A stretch of 64,000 nucleotides of DNA from UBA10349 sp003485905 (GCA_943787185.1 CALSLL010000002.1:744001-808000), one strand, 5' to 3'; shown: positions 8,103 through 17,447, numbered from the stretch's first letter. The notes: generated from the sequence alone by a model not told the origin. Numbers and translations: made by a program.

Positions 8103-8163
8103 ATTGGGGGAGAAGTGGTATTATTTAGAAATGAGTTAACTTGGGATTTATGAAAAAACTGAT

Positions 8164-9021
8164 ATGCGCATAATTTTAATACCCGTAGCGGATCGCCCGG
8201 AATGTGCGAATGCATTACGCACAGCCTTTGAAATTGGGAAAAAACTAGATGCCAATTTGTTCGGCTGTCACATCCGAGCACACCGCGAATCTAACGTCGC
8301 GTTACCAGCTGGTTTGGGTTCACTTGCAGATGCTACTGCATGGGAGTCTGCGGCTAAAGGCAAAACAACTAAAAAGAGTAGTGCTGCTGCTAGCGCACTA
8401 TTTTCTGAAGTGGCCAACCGCCATGACTATCCGATAATTAAACGGCCGAAGGCAACATCAGGCGCCGTTTGGATAGAAAAGGTTGGTTCGCCAAGCAAGG
8501 TTTTATCCAACTTAGGTCCTGTTTCTGACCTTGTCATTGTGTCACGTCCAGCGACAAAGGATGGAAAGCTGGCACGATTGTTTTTAGATGCAGCGCTTTT
8601 AAATACATCTCGGCCGGTGTTAGTTCTGCCTCAATCTCGCACATCAGCAATTGGCAAACGGATAAGCATTGCCTGGAACCAAAGCGCAGAGGCTGCGCAA
8701 TCGGTTAGCGCAGCAATGCCAATGCTTCGCCATGCGGAGCAGGTAAATATCATTACTTGTGGACCCGAGAGTGGGGTCGGCCCCAAGTCTGCACAGCTAG
8801 CTAATTATCTGCGTTTCTGGGGAGTAAAAGCTGAGCGAGTCAAAGCGCCGAAAGCCAAAAATGATGCGAAAGCTTTAATGGCTGCCTATCAGGAAACGAA
8901 CTCAGACTTGATGGTGATGGGGGCTTATAGCCACAGCCGTCTGCGAGAAACAATGTTTGGGGGTGTTACCGAGTATATGTTGAATCGTGCAAACATCCCG
9001 GTCCTAATGCTGCATACCTGA
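8164..9021 (+). CDS. Universal stress protein, tandem UspA domains
   Basis: A 285-residue protein with two UspA folds. The first begins RIILIPVADRPECANALRTAFEIG. The second begins near ISIAWNQSAEAAQSVSAAMP and ends with the family C-terminal pattern MGAYSHSRLRETMFGG followed by NIPVLMLHT. Full-length tandem Usps bind nucleotides and help survival under starvation or oxygen limitation. It lies 61 bases after the interrupted Usp gene on the same strand and may share its FNR-like control; I see no separate box in the short gap. The start ATG 8164 gives the usual N-terminus. Confidence 0.85.
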   Translation: MRIILIPVADRPECANALRTAFEIGKKLDANLFGCHIRAHRESNVALPAGLGSLADATAWESAAKGKTTKKSSAAASALFSEVANRHDYPIIKRPKATSGAVWIEKVGSPSKVLSNLGPVSDLVIVSRPATKDGKLARLFLDAALLNTSRPVLVLPQSRTSAIGKRISIAWNQSAEAAQSVSAAMPMLRHAEQVNIITCGPESGVGPKSAQLANYLRFWGVKAERVKAPKAKNDAKALMAAYQETNSDLMVMGAYSHSRLRETMFGGVTEYMLNRANIPVLMLHT

Positions 9022-9152
9022 TTGTACCGAGTTCGTAATAAGCGAAGAGAACAAAAATTGGTTACAAGCAGTATCAAATGTCGGCTGTGGGTTGGAGTCA
9101 GTCATTCTATCAGTCGCAATCTTTCAATCTAAATCGCTTTTATTCAGAAGTC

Positions 9153-10805
9153 TTATGTATTCGCTGTTGCATGCCTCCCGGCTATTCTGCCGAATACTAT
9201 ACTCCGTCCTAAGCCGTGCTGGTTGAACCCACCTTGGCATTCCCCCGCAGCGTAAAGACCTTCGATAACCTCACCGTGCATATTAATTACCTGTGAGGAT
9301 GTATTGATTCTTAAGCCTGTATACGAGTCATGGATCGTTGGCGTTGACCACGCAGCATAAAACGGTGGCGTTTGAATCTTGTACATTGGCTGTGGTTTAC
9401 CAAAGTCTGCATCGATTCCGGTATCAACGAAACTGTTAAAGCGTGTTACAGAATTTTCGAGTACGTCACCTGGCATTGGTTTGGGCTGATGAGGGTTCTC
9501 GATCTTGCTAGCCAGTTCAGGGATTGTGTCGGCGCTAAAAAAGTAGCCGTTAGGGTCGACGTTTGGAGGAGTGGGATTCCAACCCTGTCGCGCGACGGCA
9601 TCGGCATCGAAAATTGCCCAGATTGGGCCGCCGCCGTTGCGCTTGTTGGGTTCACCTCGAGATGCCAGCGCAGCAGCCATGAAATCGTAATCGTTGGCCG
9701 TCTCATCATAAAAACGAACGCCATCTTGCGTTACCAGGATTAAGTTGGCCCAGTTAATATTGGTAAGGCCAGAAGCGCGTACTTTCTCGTCGAATATAGG
9801 GCTATCTGGGTGCCAATGTAGACTCGATTCACAAAACTCGCCGCCGATGGTTCCCGCTTTTCTGAGGCATCGCTCGGCTTCATTAGTTTGTGCTGAAGTT
9901 CCCCACAGCGATGCGCCAAGAGCCATGGCAGCGATCTCGCCATCGCCACTTTTGCGCGAGTAAGGGTCACCCGAAACGAAGTACTCCTCCGTCAGCCTTG
10001 CATCAAAGACACGGCGGAGATTGACGTTGTTGGAATGCCCACCAGTTGCAATTAGCACGCCTTTAGTCGCGCGAATATTAAGTGTCTTGTCGCCCGCATC
10101 CACGGTAATCCCGAGAACCCGTCCAGAATTCGGCGTCTCGCGAATAATTTCTGTCATTCGGTGGCGCAGCAGTATGGTACCGCCGCCATCACGTACTTTC
10201 TTCTCGAGTGCTCTTACGAGTCCATCTCCTCCGCGAGTAGGCACATAAATATATCTCTCGTCCCTATTTGGCCATGGCCGTACACGAACCTGTCGAGGGA
10301 TTGTTGATGCCATTTGCGGCCCTATGACCTGCTCATCATCGAAGTCCACGCCGTTATCAACCAGCCAATTAAAGGTTGAAAGGTTTTCGTCGGCGAAAAC
10401 GCGTACCAAATCTCGATCGTTGTAGCGCGCCAGCGGGTGGTCTGGGCGTATCCAGTCATCGTAAATTTTATCCGCTGAGTCTTCTATACCGTGCTTGCGT
10501 TGGATACTATGGCCTCCGCCGAGGTGAACATTACCTCCTGAAATCATTCCATGCCCACCGATATCGGTGTTCTCGTCGACCAGGATGACTGAGGCACCGT
10601 GCTCCAGAGCAGAAATGCCTCCTGCTAGCCCGGATACACCGGCTCCAATTGAGACGAAATCTGCAGTGAGATCCCAATGAATATCCGTTTCTTGAGCACT
10701 TGTCTGGCCCGAGGCTGAGGTGAGCGCGGCTGTCCCGACACCAGTCGCTGTTACTTTAGTCAGAAAATCGCGGCGATTTAGACCGTCATTTTTATTTTTA
10801 GCCAT
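9153..10805 (-). CDS. Tat-exported FAD-dependent oxidoreductase (fumarate reductase/ketosteroid dehydrogenase flavoprotein family)
   Basis: A 550-residue flavoprotein. The N-terminus LNRRDFLTKV (Arg11-Arg12) followed by a hydrophobic stretch and an Ala-rich end is a twin-arginine signal, so the folded, FAD-loaded protein is probably exported. The mature part opens with the dinucleotide motif SIGAGVSGLAGG (GAGVSG 54-59), VILVDEN (acid for the ribose) and GGHGMISGGN. It ends with GLYAAGECQGGFNQHGLGRS, the closing FAD motif of the FRD/KstD/urocanate reductase superfamily. An AGGAG lies nine bases before the start codon. The substrate is not readable, and no cytochrome or maturation gene is adjacent. 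It is transcribed convergently with the Usp genes. Confidence 0.8.
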   Translation of the reverse strand: MAKNKNDGLNRRDFLTKVTATGVGTAALTSASGQTSAQETDIHWDLTADFVSIGAGVSGLAGGISALEHGASVILVDENTDIGGHGMISGGNVHLGGGHSIQRKHGIEDSADKIYDDWIRPDHPLARYNDRDLVRVFADENLSTFNWLVDNGVDFDDEQVIGPQMASTIPRQVRVRPWPNRDERYIYVPTRGGDGLVRALEKKVRDGGGTILLRHRMTEIIRETPNSGRVLGITVDAGDKTLNIRATKGVLIATGGHSNNVNLRRVFDARLTEEYFVSGDPYSRKSGDGEIAAMALGASLWGTSAQTNEAERCLRKAGTIGGEFCESSLHWHPDSPIFDEKVRASGLTNINWANLILVTQDGVRFYDETANDYDFMAAALASRGEPNKRNGGGPIWAIFDADAVARQGWNPTPPNVDPNGYFFSADTIPELASKIENPHQPKPMPGDVLENSVTRFNSFVDTGIDADFGKPQPMYKIQTPPFYAAWSTPTIHDSYTGLRINTSSQVINMHGEVIEGLYAAGECQGGFNQHGLGRSIVFGRIAGRHATANT

Positions 10806-11091
10806 GCTTGTTCACTCCTCAGATGGGCGTTTACATTCTCACAGTTTTAACCTGATGCTACTAATTCTGCATCACTTGTTACTCGCTTATCCTACCAAAG
10901 ACTAAACTGCTACTCGACCTGTGTTTAGACTGAGCTTAAAGCTGGCCTTTCTTCGAAACAGCCATACTAGCCATCAACGGCGTTTAATCTGACGAAAATC
11001 TGCCTTATAGTTTCGCCATCATTAGTTCTATACTTGGTCGTGTAATAATTAAAGTATTTCTATACCTGTTCCTTGCTTATGGGCACTCTGA

Positions 11092-12339
11092 ATGAATCCA
11101 AATACTCTCGATTGTCGGGGTTTCACGCTACAACAGTCCGGCCTTGCGATACTCAAAAATTATAATGAAGCAGAAAACGGTGCGGAGTTTCCGGTTCTGA
11201 TCGATGCTTTGGATACTGGCTTGCGTATGTGGCTTATTGAGGCGGGTGCAAGACATAGGGTTGAGGCTAAATCGGACGAAGGCGTTTGTCTTACAGTAGA
11301 GCGTCGCCTGTCGCCGGGGCAGGGTTCGATACCCGGTTTGCATCATCTGGTTGCTGCTGGAAATAATATTTGGACGTGTGAACGTGACCGCCATCTAGTC
11401 CGAGTAGATGGCAGTACTGGTCAAGTGGCCCAAGTAGCTGAGATAGCTAAAAAGGCATCGCATCTTGCAGTTAGTGCAGATGAAAATTTGGTTATTGTCG
11501 CAGACTCAGGTACTAACGAGTTACTGGCAGTTACTGGGGAAGATCTTTCAGTGCAGCATCGTTGGCCTGCGCCCGGAGGGCCACAACTACCTCTAATTAC
11601 CGATGAAGGCATCGCATGCGTAACTGGTGGTGGAGCCAATGCGGTAACGATTGTTCGGCCCCGAAGGCAAGGTTATGAGGTTCAGACCATCGAGGTTGAC
11701 GCTAGCCCGCATGACCCGCTTGCGACGACCGATGGAAGGCTAGCTTTCATACCCTGCGCGGGTGACGGTACGGTGGAGATTATGAATCTCGAAGATGGGC
11801 GAATTCTGGGTAGGCATCCAGCAGGTGATGGTTGCGCGCACCTTGTGCTACATCCTGATTGCACCCGACTTTATTCTGCTAATACGTTTGACGGTACTTT
11901 AAGTTGCCTATCGATTGAAGGCGACCTCTTGGCACAGGAAGTGAGTGGTCCCTGGGCTCACCAACCGGCGATCTCGCCCGACAGCAAATTCGTGTATGTG
12001 GCTAATTTTTTCAACGACACGATTTCTGTATTTGACGCTGACAATTTGAACAAGATTACTAGCCTGGATACTGAGCCGTATCCACATGGCCTTGAAATGT
12101 CACCAGACGGTCGCTGGCTTATTGCGACCGGCTTCTCTTCAGATCACGTTAGAATCTACGATGCGGCGACTAACAAGAAGAGCGCACGAATTGAGGTTGG
12201 GCGTGGGTCATCCCACATTGCATTTCTTACTGACAAAAAAACCGCTTACGTCGCCTGTTCGGTAGATGATCACCTTGCACGATTGGATTTAGATACTATG
12301 ACCTGCACTCAACGCATTAGCCCAAATCGACCCCATTAA
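11092..12339 (+). CDS. YncE-like beta-propeller protein (YVTN repeats)
   Basis: A 415-residue protein made largely of 40-45-residue beta-propeller repeats such as SPDSKFVYVANFFNDTISVF, SPDGRWLIATGF and DKKTAYVACSVDDHLARLD. This matches the YncE/YVTN class of surrogate-substrate or binding propellers. The first ~85 residues are outside the repeats and not recognised. Unlike most YncE relatives, no signal peptide is visible from ATG 11092, so it may be cytoplasmic or the true start may differ. It is divergent from the Tat flavoprotein (286-base gap). Function unknown. Confidence 0.65.
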   Translation: MNPNTLDCRGFTLQQSGLAILKNYNEAENGAEFPVLIDALDTGLRMWLIEAGARHRVEAKSDEGVCLTVERRLSPGQGSIPGLHHLVAAGNNIWTCERDRHLVRVDGSTGQVAQVAEIAKKASHLAVSADENLVIVADSGTNELLAVTGEDLSVQHRWPAPGGPQLPLITDEGIACVTGGGANAVTIVRPRRQGYEVQTIEVDASPHDPLATTDGRLAFIPCAGDGTVEIMNLEDGRILGRHPAGDGCAHLVLHPDCTRLYSANTFDGTLSCLSIEGDLLAQEVSGPWAHQPAISPDSKFVYVANFFNDTISVFDADNLNKITSLDTEPYPHGLEMSPDGRWLIATGFSSDHVRIYDAATNKKSARIEVGRGSSHIAFLTDKKTAYVACSVDDHLARLDLDTMTCTQRISPNRPH

Positions 12340-12513
12340 TGATTGCATTGGGTAAAAGGCGCTCATTCGTAGGAGATTATTAGATTATAGTTACTGATAG
12401 CTAAATAGCGGGTAGGGCGACTGGCCTAGTTGGCGGCATATCTGATTGAATGAATTAATTTTACTAACTTATGGCACTAGCTTATTGCACAAACTTGATA
12501 ACTGGAGATTGCA

Positions 12514-12948
12514 TTGGAAACTGAATTTACACCTTTTATGTCACTATTGGGTGGAGCCCTTATTGGCCTCTCAGCCTTGATACTCATGGCTGCGCACGGC
12601 CGTATTGCAGGAATTAGTGGGCTAATTTCACGAATCATACCGCCTTCCACCAACCGGAAAGAGCAACCTCAGAACTTAATATTTATAGTTGGATTGCTCT
12701 TGGCGGCTCCCCTTTGGTTTCTGTTGCCCGCACAACTCCCTGTACAGCTCGTTTCATCTAACTATCTGCTTATGGCTATTGCAGGTTTATTGGTCGGATT
12801 TGGGTCGGTGATTGGCAATGGGTGCACTAGTGGGCATGGTGTTTGTGGTATTTCGCGTTTATCGGGCCGGTCTATTGTTGCCACGCTCACCTTTATGGGC
12901 ACGGGCTTCTTAACAGTGTTTATCTTGCGCCATATGGCAGAGGGCTAA
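12514..12948 (+). CDS. YeeE/YedE family transporter half, PmpA type
   Basis: A 144-residue membrane protein with four hydrophobic segments. The motif GNGCTSGHGVCGISRLSGRS (101-120, Cys104 and Cys111) is the sulfur-handling signature of the YeeE/YedE (TsuA-like) family, whose characterised members import thiosulfate. This is the short form, in which one transporter is split into two genes. It starts at TTG 12514 with GGAG seven bases upstream, and the second half follows after four bases. Import of a reduced sulfur species is inferred from family. Confidence 0.78.
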   Translation: METEFTPFMSLLGGALIGLSALILMAAHGRIAGISGLISRIIPPSTNRKEQPQNLIFIVGLLLAAPLWFLLPAQLPVQLVSSNYLLMAIAGLLVGFGSVIGNGCTSGHGVCGISRLSGRSIVATLTFMGTGFLTVFILRHMAEG

Positions 12949-12952
12949 AAGC

Positions 12953-13384
12953 ATGAGATTTTTTAGCACATTACTAGCAGGTGTTTTATTCGGAACTGGG
13001 TTACTTATTTCGGGTATGGCAAATCCTGCCAAGGTTCAGAACTTTCTCGATTTATTTGGTAGTTGGGATCCTAGCCTAGCTTTCGTAATGGGCGGCGCAA
13101 TTGCCGTTACCATGCCAGGATTCTGGTTGGTGCGGAAACGGGCAACTCCCTTCTTTAGCGATATATTTCATTTGCCCCAACGTTCCGATTATGACGCGCA
13201 TCTTGTTGTTGGTGCTGCGACATTCGGTATTGGTTGGGGGCTTGGCGGGTTCTGTCCCGGTCCTGCGATTACGGCTCTGCCGCTTGCTGCAACCGGTGCG
13301 CTTGTTTTTGTTCCAGCCATGTTGATCGGGATGGCCATCGCGAAGTTTGTTGCACTGCGTGTTTGGCGTGCAGCATCGAGTTGA
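12953..13384 (+). CDS. DUF6691/YeeE-YedE transporter half, PmpB type
   Basis: A 143-residue membrane protein beginning with the family pattern GVLFGTGLLISGMANPAKV and FLDLFGSWDPSLAFVMGGA. A second conserved segment, GWGLGGFCPGPAI, carries Cys101. These are the two half-motifs of the YeeE/YedE fold complementing the PmpA half just upstream, so the two products probably make one channel for a reduced sulfur compound. The four-base spacing indicates an operon. No sulfur dioxygenase, rhodanese or sox gene is adjacent to narrow the role. Confidence 0.78.
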   Translation: MRFFSTLLAGVLFGTGLLISGMANPAKVQNFLDLFGSWDPSLAFVMGGAIAVTMPGFWLVRKRATPFFSDIFHLPQRSDYDAHLVVGAATFGIGWGLGGFCPGPAITALPLAATGALVFVPAMLIGMAIAKFVALRVWRAASS

Positions 13385-13518
13385 AGATGTCGTAAAACCT
13401 AGCGGAACTGAGGGGAATAGAACAGTTCAAGTATCGTGAACGACGTTATTGACGGGGGTGTTAGTGGGGGGACGATAAAAACGATAGCAAAAAATCATTG
13501 TCTTTAATGTGGTTTTGA

Positions 13519-13594
13519 TGGCTCCCCAGGACGGACTCGAACCGCCGACAAGGTGATTAACAGTCACCTGCTCTACCAACTGAGCTACTGGGGA
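13519..13594 (-). tRNA. tRNA-Asn (anticodon GTT)
   Basis: Read on the minus strand this 76-nt gene forms a full cloverleaf: acceptor TCCCCAG pairing with CTGGGGA, a D arm with AGCTCAGTTGGTAGAGC, an anticodon loop with GTT, a TTCGAGTCC T loop, discriminator G and an encoded CCA. It sits between the pmpB-like gene and the pseudopilin gene. Confidence 0.97.
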
Positions 13595-13634
13595 TCAAAA
13601 GCAGCGCGAATCCTACTTTTTCGAGTGGGTCAGG

Positions 13635-14240
13635 TCAAGCGCCGTTGGTGTGAATTTTGCATGCTTTTGGCAGTTGTTTTTCAGTTAGGGTTTGAATACG
13701 GGTTCGGCCTGTATATAGCAGTGTAACCTTGCGATTTTTTATTGTTCCTGTTCGCCCATCAGAGCAAAAATAAAAGCCAAGATTTCTGCTGCTACCGTTA
13801 TAGCGAAAGCGTAATCTTCCCGCTTGGTTTATGGTTAATAAGAACGGCCTGCTGGTGTCGTAGTGCTGGCGAAGTAGGATGTCGTTGCTATCAAAGGTCC
13901 TGCTGTTGTTCATGTCGGCAAAGATAAGCCAACCATCAGACCAGTCGGCCCACCGGGCGGTTGAAGCGGCGCATTGTTGTGAACTGATTGCTCTGCAAAC
14001 GTACACGTCCAGATTTTGGTTTACGGCTTGGGCTCTGGCAAACCGTAAACTAGCCAATAACTCATCGGTTTGTTGAGCCATGTTGTGGCGTTCAATCATC
14101 TCCGCAAATGTCGGGGTTGATAATCCCAGGGTGATGATGAGTATCGAAATGCTGACGATTAGCTCTGTCAGAGTAAAGCCTTTTGTACGATGCGGGTTTC
14201 TACGTGCATTCGTGTACACGCTGGGTGTTAGTTTGGTCAT
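13635..14240 (-). CDS. GspH/FimT family type II/IV pseudopilin
   Basis: A 201-residue protein with a prepilin leader ending at Lys20-Gly21, followed by FTLTELIVSISILIITLGLS. Glu at +5 of the mature form (residue 26) and the hydrophobic helix are the class III signal cut by prepilin peptidase. The rest resembles GspH/FimT minor pseudopilins (RFARAQAVNQNLDVYVC). I chose ATG 14240 because GGAGGG lies about five bases upstream; ATG 14252 would overlap that site. No other pilus or secretion gene is near, so it is an orphan minor pilin between tRNA-Asn and uvrB. Confidence 0.82.
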   Translation of the reverse strand: MTKLTPSVYTNARRNPHRTKGFTLTELIVSISILIITLGLSTPTFAEMIERHNMAQQTDELLASLRFARAQAVNQNLDVYVCRAISSQQCAASTARWADWSDGWLIFADMNNSRTFDSNDILLRQHYDTSRPFLLTINQAGRLRFRYNGSSRNLGFYFCSDGRTGTIKNRKVTLLYTGRTRIQTLTEKQLPKACKIHTNGA

Positions 14241-14406
14241 GATTCCCTCCATGGAATTTCGACTGAGTAAATATATTTTATTACTGCATTATGTTTGGCA
14301 GCCCTTCCTTGTTTTTCCTTGGCCGCAATTTAATCGTAACTTATTTGCGCAGCACAGTACAATAGTGGGTTGTCAATTTCGTAATAGTAGATTCCTGTTT
14401 TAAGCG

Positions 14407-16425
14407 ATGGCCCGCGAATTTAAACTGTATAAAGATTTTGAACCTGCGGGCGATCAGCCTCAGGCGATAGCTTCGTTGATTGATGGACTAAACAACGGTG
14501 AGGCCTGGCAAACGCTGCTGGGGGTAACCGGTTCTGGTAAGACCTTCACCGTGGCGAATGTTATTCAAGCGGTGCAACGCCCGACGATTGTAATGGCACC
14601 GAATAAAACGCTGGCCGCGCAGTTATATGCAGAGTTTCGAGATTTTTTCCCTGAGAATGCAGTTGAGTATTTCGTGTCGTATTACGACTACTACCAGCCA
14701 GAAGCCTATGTGCCGGCCTCAGATACTTTTATTGAGAAAGATGCATCTGTAAACGAACAGATTGAGCAAATGCGGCTTTCGGCGACTAAATCTCTACTCG
14801 AACGCGAGGACGTGATTATTGTAGCGACGGTATCGGCTATTTATGGCCTTGGTGACCCGTCGGCCTATCACGAAATGATCTTGCATTTGAGTGTCGGTGA
14901 TGTGACCGATCAACGGGCAATATTGCAGCGCTTATCGGAATTGCAGTACACTCGCAATGATATTGAGCTGCAGCGCGCTAATTTTCGTGTGCGTGGTGAT
15001 GTGATTGATGTGTTTCCTGCGGAAGAAGCGAGCTACGCCATTCGGATTGAGCTGTTTGGTGATGATGTCGAGGCTATCTCCCGTTTTGATCCATTGACGG
15101 GTGAGGTGGTTGAGTCACTTAAGCGAGTCACAATTTATCCAAAATCACATTATGTGACGCCTAAATCTACGGTGGTCGCCGCGGTTGAAAAGATTCGAGA
15201 TGAGTTAAGAGACCGTTTGGAAGAACTGCGCGATATGGGCAAGCTGGTCGAGGCTCAACGTTTGGAACAACGTGCCCGCTACGATATGGAAATGATGCAG
15301 GAGTTGGGGTATTGCCAGGGGATTGAAAATTACTCCCGCTATTTGTCGGGTCGTGAACCAGGGCAGTCGCCTCCGACATTAATCGACTATATGCCGCCAA
15401 ACGCTTTGATGATTTTGGATGAAAGCCACATTATGATTCCTCAGCTAGGGGCTATGTATAAGGGTGATCGTTCACGAAAATTGACCTTGGTTGAGTTTGG
15501 TTTTCGTTTGCCATCAGCGCTGGATAATCGGCCACTGCGCTTTGATGAATTCGAAAAGCTTATGCCACAAACGATATTTGTGTCAGCCACACCAAGCGTA
15601 TATGAGCTCGAGCATGCACCAGATACGGTAGATCAAGTGGTTCGACCCACTGGCTTGCTAGACCCTCAATTGGAAGTTCGTCCGGTAGCCACTCAGGTCG
15701 ATGACTTACTCTCTGAGATAAACATAAGAGTTGCAAAAAATGAACGAGTTTTAGTCACCACGCTGACAAAACGTATGTCAGAAGATTTGACCGATTATTT
15801 AACCGAGCATGGCTGCAAGGTAAGGTATTTACATTCGGATATCGAAACGGTTGAGCGGGTCGAGATAATTCGTGATCTCCGCTTGGGTGAATTTGATGTG
15901 TTGGTCGGGATCAACTTATTGCGTGAGGGGCTGGATATGCCAGAGGTGTCTTTAGTAGCCATTTTAGACGCAGATAAGCAAGGGTTCTTGCGTTCTGCCC
16001 GTTCACTTATTCAAACGGTGGGTCGTGCAGCCCGAAATCTAGAAGGAAGAGCCATATTGTATGGCGATACAATCACCGCTGCCATGCAAGCAACGATTGA
16101 TGAAACAGATCGTCGTCGAATTAAGCAGCAGGCCCATAATGAACTGCATGGGATTACCCCAAAGGGTATTAATAAGGCGGTGCGGGATATTATTGATGGA
16201 GTTGCTGGTCGTCAGATGCCCGATAAGAAGTCCGGCAAGAAAGACAAACATGGCAAGCCAATAGAGGTTATTACCAGCCCGGAACAATTGGCTAAACGAG
16301 TCGTGGAGTTAGAGGCAGATATGTATAAGCACGCTGAGAATCTGGAGTTTGAGGAAGCGGCAAGGAGTAGAGATAAAATTGAGGAGTTGCGGGCTGCTTA
16401 TTACAGTCGTGCAGAAAGCGATTAA
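14407..16425 (+). CDS. uvrB: UvrABC excinuclease subunit B
   Basis: A 672-residue damage-recognition helicase of nucleotide excision repair. It binds DNA with UvrA and then positions UvrC for incision. Walker A GVTGSGKT is at 39-46; the beta-hairpin inserted between DNA strands contains YYDYYQPEAYVP near residue 95. LDESH is the Walker B box, QTVGRAARN the helicase motif VI, and the C-terminal ~40 residues (LEADMYKHAENLEFEEAA) form the UVR domain that contacts UvrC. The length is normal for UvrB. I looked for a LexA box in the short upstream region and saw no clear CTG-N10-CAG. Confidence 0.97.
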   Translation: MAREFKLYKDFEPAGDQPQAIASLIDGLNNGEAWQTLLGVTGSGKTFTVANVIQAVQRPTIVMAPNKTLAAQLYAEFRDFFPENAVEYFVSYYDYYQPEAYVPASDTFIEKDASVNEQIEQMRLSATKSLLEREDVIIVATVSAIYGLGDPSAYHEMILHLSVGDVTDQRAILQRLSELQYTRNDIELQRANFRVRGDVIDVFPAEEASYAIRIELFGDDVEAISRFDPLTGEVVESLKRVTIYPKSHYVTPKSTVVAAVEKIRDELRDRLEELRDMGKLVEAQRLEQRARYDMEMMQELGYCQGIENYSRYLSGREPGQSPPTLIDYMPPNALMILDESHIMIPQLGAMYKGDRSRKLTLVEFGFRLPSALDNRPLRFDEFEKLMPQTIFVSATPSVYELEHAPDTVDQVVRPTGLLDPQLEVRPVATQVDDLLSEINIRVAKNERVLVTTLTKRMSEDLTDYLTEHGCKVRYLHSDIETVERVEIIRDLRLGEFDVLVGINLLREGLDMPEVSLVAILDADKQGFLRSARSLIQTVGRAARNLEGRAILYGDTITAAMQATIDETDRRRIKQQAHNELHGITPKGINKAVRDIIDGVAGRQMPDKKSGKKDKHGKPIEVITSPEQLAKRVVELEADMYKHAENLEFEEAARSRDKIEELRAAYYSRAESD

Positions 16426-16470
16426 TTATCATCAGTAGCGATACCTTGGATATGCTTAATTTTTGCTGGT

Positions 16471-16500
16471 TTGGGGTTTGCGATAAACCCGCTTTATGCT
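16471..16500 (+). promoter_or_regulatory. Putative promoter of tRNA-Val
   Basis: TTGGGG at 16471-16476 and TATGCT at 16495-16500, 18 bases apart, lie just ahead of the tRNA. The bases after the -10 are G+C-rich (TTCGCGCCG), like the discriminators of stringently controlled stable-RNA promoters. The -35 match is modest. Confidence 0.4.
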
Positions 16501-16521
16501 ACTGTTCGCGCCGTTTTCTGG

Positions 16522-16598
16522 AGGCGCGTAGCTCAGTTGGTTAGAGCACTACCTTGACATGGTAGGGGTCGGTGGTTCGAATCCACTCGTGCCTACCA
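16522..16598 (+). tRNA. tRNA-Val (anticodon GAC)
   Basis: A 77-nt cloverleaf: acceptor AGGCGCG pairs with CGTGCCT, the D arm is TAGCTCAGTTGGTTAGAGC, the anticodon loop carries GAC within CTTGACATG, the T loop is TTCGAATCC, and CCA is encoded. It lies between uvrB and infC; I see no thrS in its common place ahead of infC. Confidence 0.97.
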
Positions 16599-16721
16599 TT
16601 TCGCCGTTCTCAGAGTGCTTTTAATGGGATTACTTTGGCTCGTTTATATCGTTGATTTGACCTTCGCTAATGTTGGTTAAAAATGGATTAAGAATGGGTG
16701 CAGGGAATTTCGTTTAAACCC

Positions 16722-16750
16722 TTGTTATATGAGGCATTCCGCATTAAAAT
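16722..16750 (+). promoter_or_regulatory. Putative promoter of the infC-rpmI-rplT operon
   Basis: TTGTTA (16722-16727) and TAAAAT (16745-16750) are separated by exactly 17 bases and followed by a G+C-rich CCGCCGCC tract. A start near 16757 would leave a leader of about 85 nt before the infC start at 16843. Confidence 0.55.
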
Positions 16751-16842
16751 CCGCCGCCTTATCGCATTGCGTGATCAGGTGGTCAATTTGACTGTGGGGC
16801 GTAATGGATTCGGACAATTAATTAAACGCGAGGGCACTAGCT

Positions 16843-17361
16843 ATAGTAGCGAATAAGAAGGTACGTGTTAACGGTGGCATAACGGCCCCAGAGCTTCGAG
16901 TAATCGGAGCGGACGGGGAGCAAGTAGGAATAGTATCGTTGGCAGATGCGATGCAGGCAGCAGAAGACGCTAACCTGGATCTTGTAGAAATTTCACCGAA
17001 TGCAGAACCGCCCGTTGCTAGGGTGATGGATTACGGTAAACATCTGTACCAAGACAGCAAACAAAAGGCTGCTGCCAGAAAGAAACAAAAGATAATTCAC
17101 GTAAAAGAAATCAAATTCAGGCCAGGTACTGATGTCGGAGATTACGATATTAAGCTGCGTAAGTTGAAAGAGTTTCTTGAAAACGGGGATAAGACTAAAG
17201 TAACTTTACGATTTCGCGGTCGTGAACTAGCCCATAAAGAACTGGGTGCAGAGTTGCTAAAGCGAGTAGAGAAGGATTTAGCGGAGTATGGCGCAGTTGA
17301 GCAATTCCCTAAATTTGAAGGTCGCCAAATGGTTATGGTGTTGGCGCCTAAGAAGACTTAG
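16843..17361 (+). CDS. infC: Translation initiation factor IF-3, probable AUA start
   Basis: IF-3 binds the 30S subunit and rejects non-standard start codons and wrong initiator tRNA. The central and C-terminal parts are typical: LVEISPNAEPPVARVMDYGK, VKEIKFRPGTDVGDYD, and the final EGRQMVMVLAPKK. The conserved N-terminal segment RVNGGITAPELRVIGADGEQ lies upstream of the first ordinary start (TTG 16939). The frame contains no ATG, GTG or TTG between the upstream stop and that segment. ATA at 16843, eight bases after GAGGG, gives a normal 172-residue protein. Use of AUU/AUA-type starts by infC is the known basis of its self-repression. Promoter-proximal gene of an operon with rpmI and rplT. 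Confidence 0.9.
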   Translation: MVANKKVRVNGGITAPELRVIGADGEQVGIVSLADAMQAAEDANLDLVEISPNAEPPVARVMDYGKHLYQDSKQKAAARKKQKIIHVKEIKFRPGTDVGDYDIKLRKLKEFLENGDKTKVTLRFRGRELAHKELGAELLKRVEKDLAEYGAVEQFPKFEGRQMVMVLAPKKT

Positions 17362-17447
17362 TAAGGTTACCTAGTAAATTGTTTGCTAGATAGTTTGTTA
17401 GATAGTTAAGAGTAAGTATTTAGATTTAGAGAGAATTCGAGGGCATT

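Noticed and set aside
14253..14406. LexA-type operator ahead of uvrB
   Set aside because: No CTG-N10-CAG palindrome was found by eye in the gap.
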